From assembly GCA_963585895.1 (NCBI GenBank), contig OY757921.1, forward strand, positions 80,933,743 through 80,997,742: a DNA stretch of 64,000 nt, given 5' to 3'. Made by a program: the position numbers and the translations under genes. Positions 63,836-64,000 of the stretch are shown here, one piece after another. The stretch's first letter is position 1. Each line of letters starts with the position of its first letter. A model generated the notes under the pieces. It searched no databases. It saw only the letters and a program-made list of their open reading frames with translations, and had not been told where the DNA came from. The stretch is from Sepioteuthis lessoniana. Lineage: Eukaryota; Mollusca; Cephalopoda; Myopsida; Loliginidae.

Positions 63836-64000
63836 AGGAAGGTTGGGCATCAGGAAGAGCAACCAACCAGTAAAAATCTTTTCCACATAAGACAAATTCT
63901 GCCAAATTTGTACAGACTTTATGGCTTAGGCTGATGAAATAGAAACCCACCACATAAAAAGATTGAGATAGGTAAGCATATATAACGATCTAAAGTTCCT

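Noticed and set aside
1..64000. CRISPR arrays, bacterial operons, viral genes
   Set aside because: The sequence is clearly spliced eukaryotic DNA. No direct-repeat/spacer pattern or viral gene was seen.

Overview
This is eukaryotic genomic DNA, most likely from a cephalopod mollusc (octopus-like). It is AT-rich, one gene is stretched over more than 53 kb by repeat-filled introns, tRNA-headed SINEs are abundant, and there are decayed mariner (SETMAR-like) and RTE-like LINE fragments. The species call is an inference; no marker in the window fixes it.

The window holds one supportable protein-coding gene, on the + strand: CWC22 (nucampholin), a spliceosomal protein that carries eIF4A3 to the exon junction complex. 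I assembled 18 coding exons from 9023 to 62670. All introns have GT-AG ends, the phases join cleanly, and the coding sum is 5172 nt (1723 residues plus stop). The order is: a tiny first coding exon (9023-9039); a 17.8-kb intron; a giant exon 2 (26861-29323) coding an RS/RE/RD-rich N-terminus; exons 3-8 with the MIF4G domain; exons 9-10 with an acidic linker; exons 11-15 with the MA3 domain; exon 16 with the conserved end of the core plus a poly-Ser tract coded by an AGC repeat; exon 17, Ser/Asp-rich; and exon 18 with a charged C-terminal tail, the stop and the 3' UTR.

The rest is intergenic or intronic repeat. I separate three tRNA-headed SINE types (here types 1, 2 and 3), a composite 'head + spacer array + hairpin tail' retroposon in long and short forms, four kinds of inverted-repeat element, fragments of a non-LTR LINE, one nearly complete but inactivated mariner with a TA duplication, two mariner N-terminal fragments, and a minus-strand multicopy pseudogene in intron 17. 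Several insertions are nested and dated relative to each other by target-site duplications that can be read directly.

The most unusual structure is at the 3' end of the gene. The acceptor of exon 18 is the last unit of a roughly 40-bp minisatellite made of repeated 3' splice sites, and this array was split by a 3-kb insertion that carried its earlier units away from the exon. Second is a conserved 3'-terminal hairpin shared by otherwise unrelated SINE families, which suggests a common LINE partner. No CRISPR arrays, operons, rRNA or confident tRNA genes were seen.
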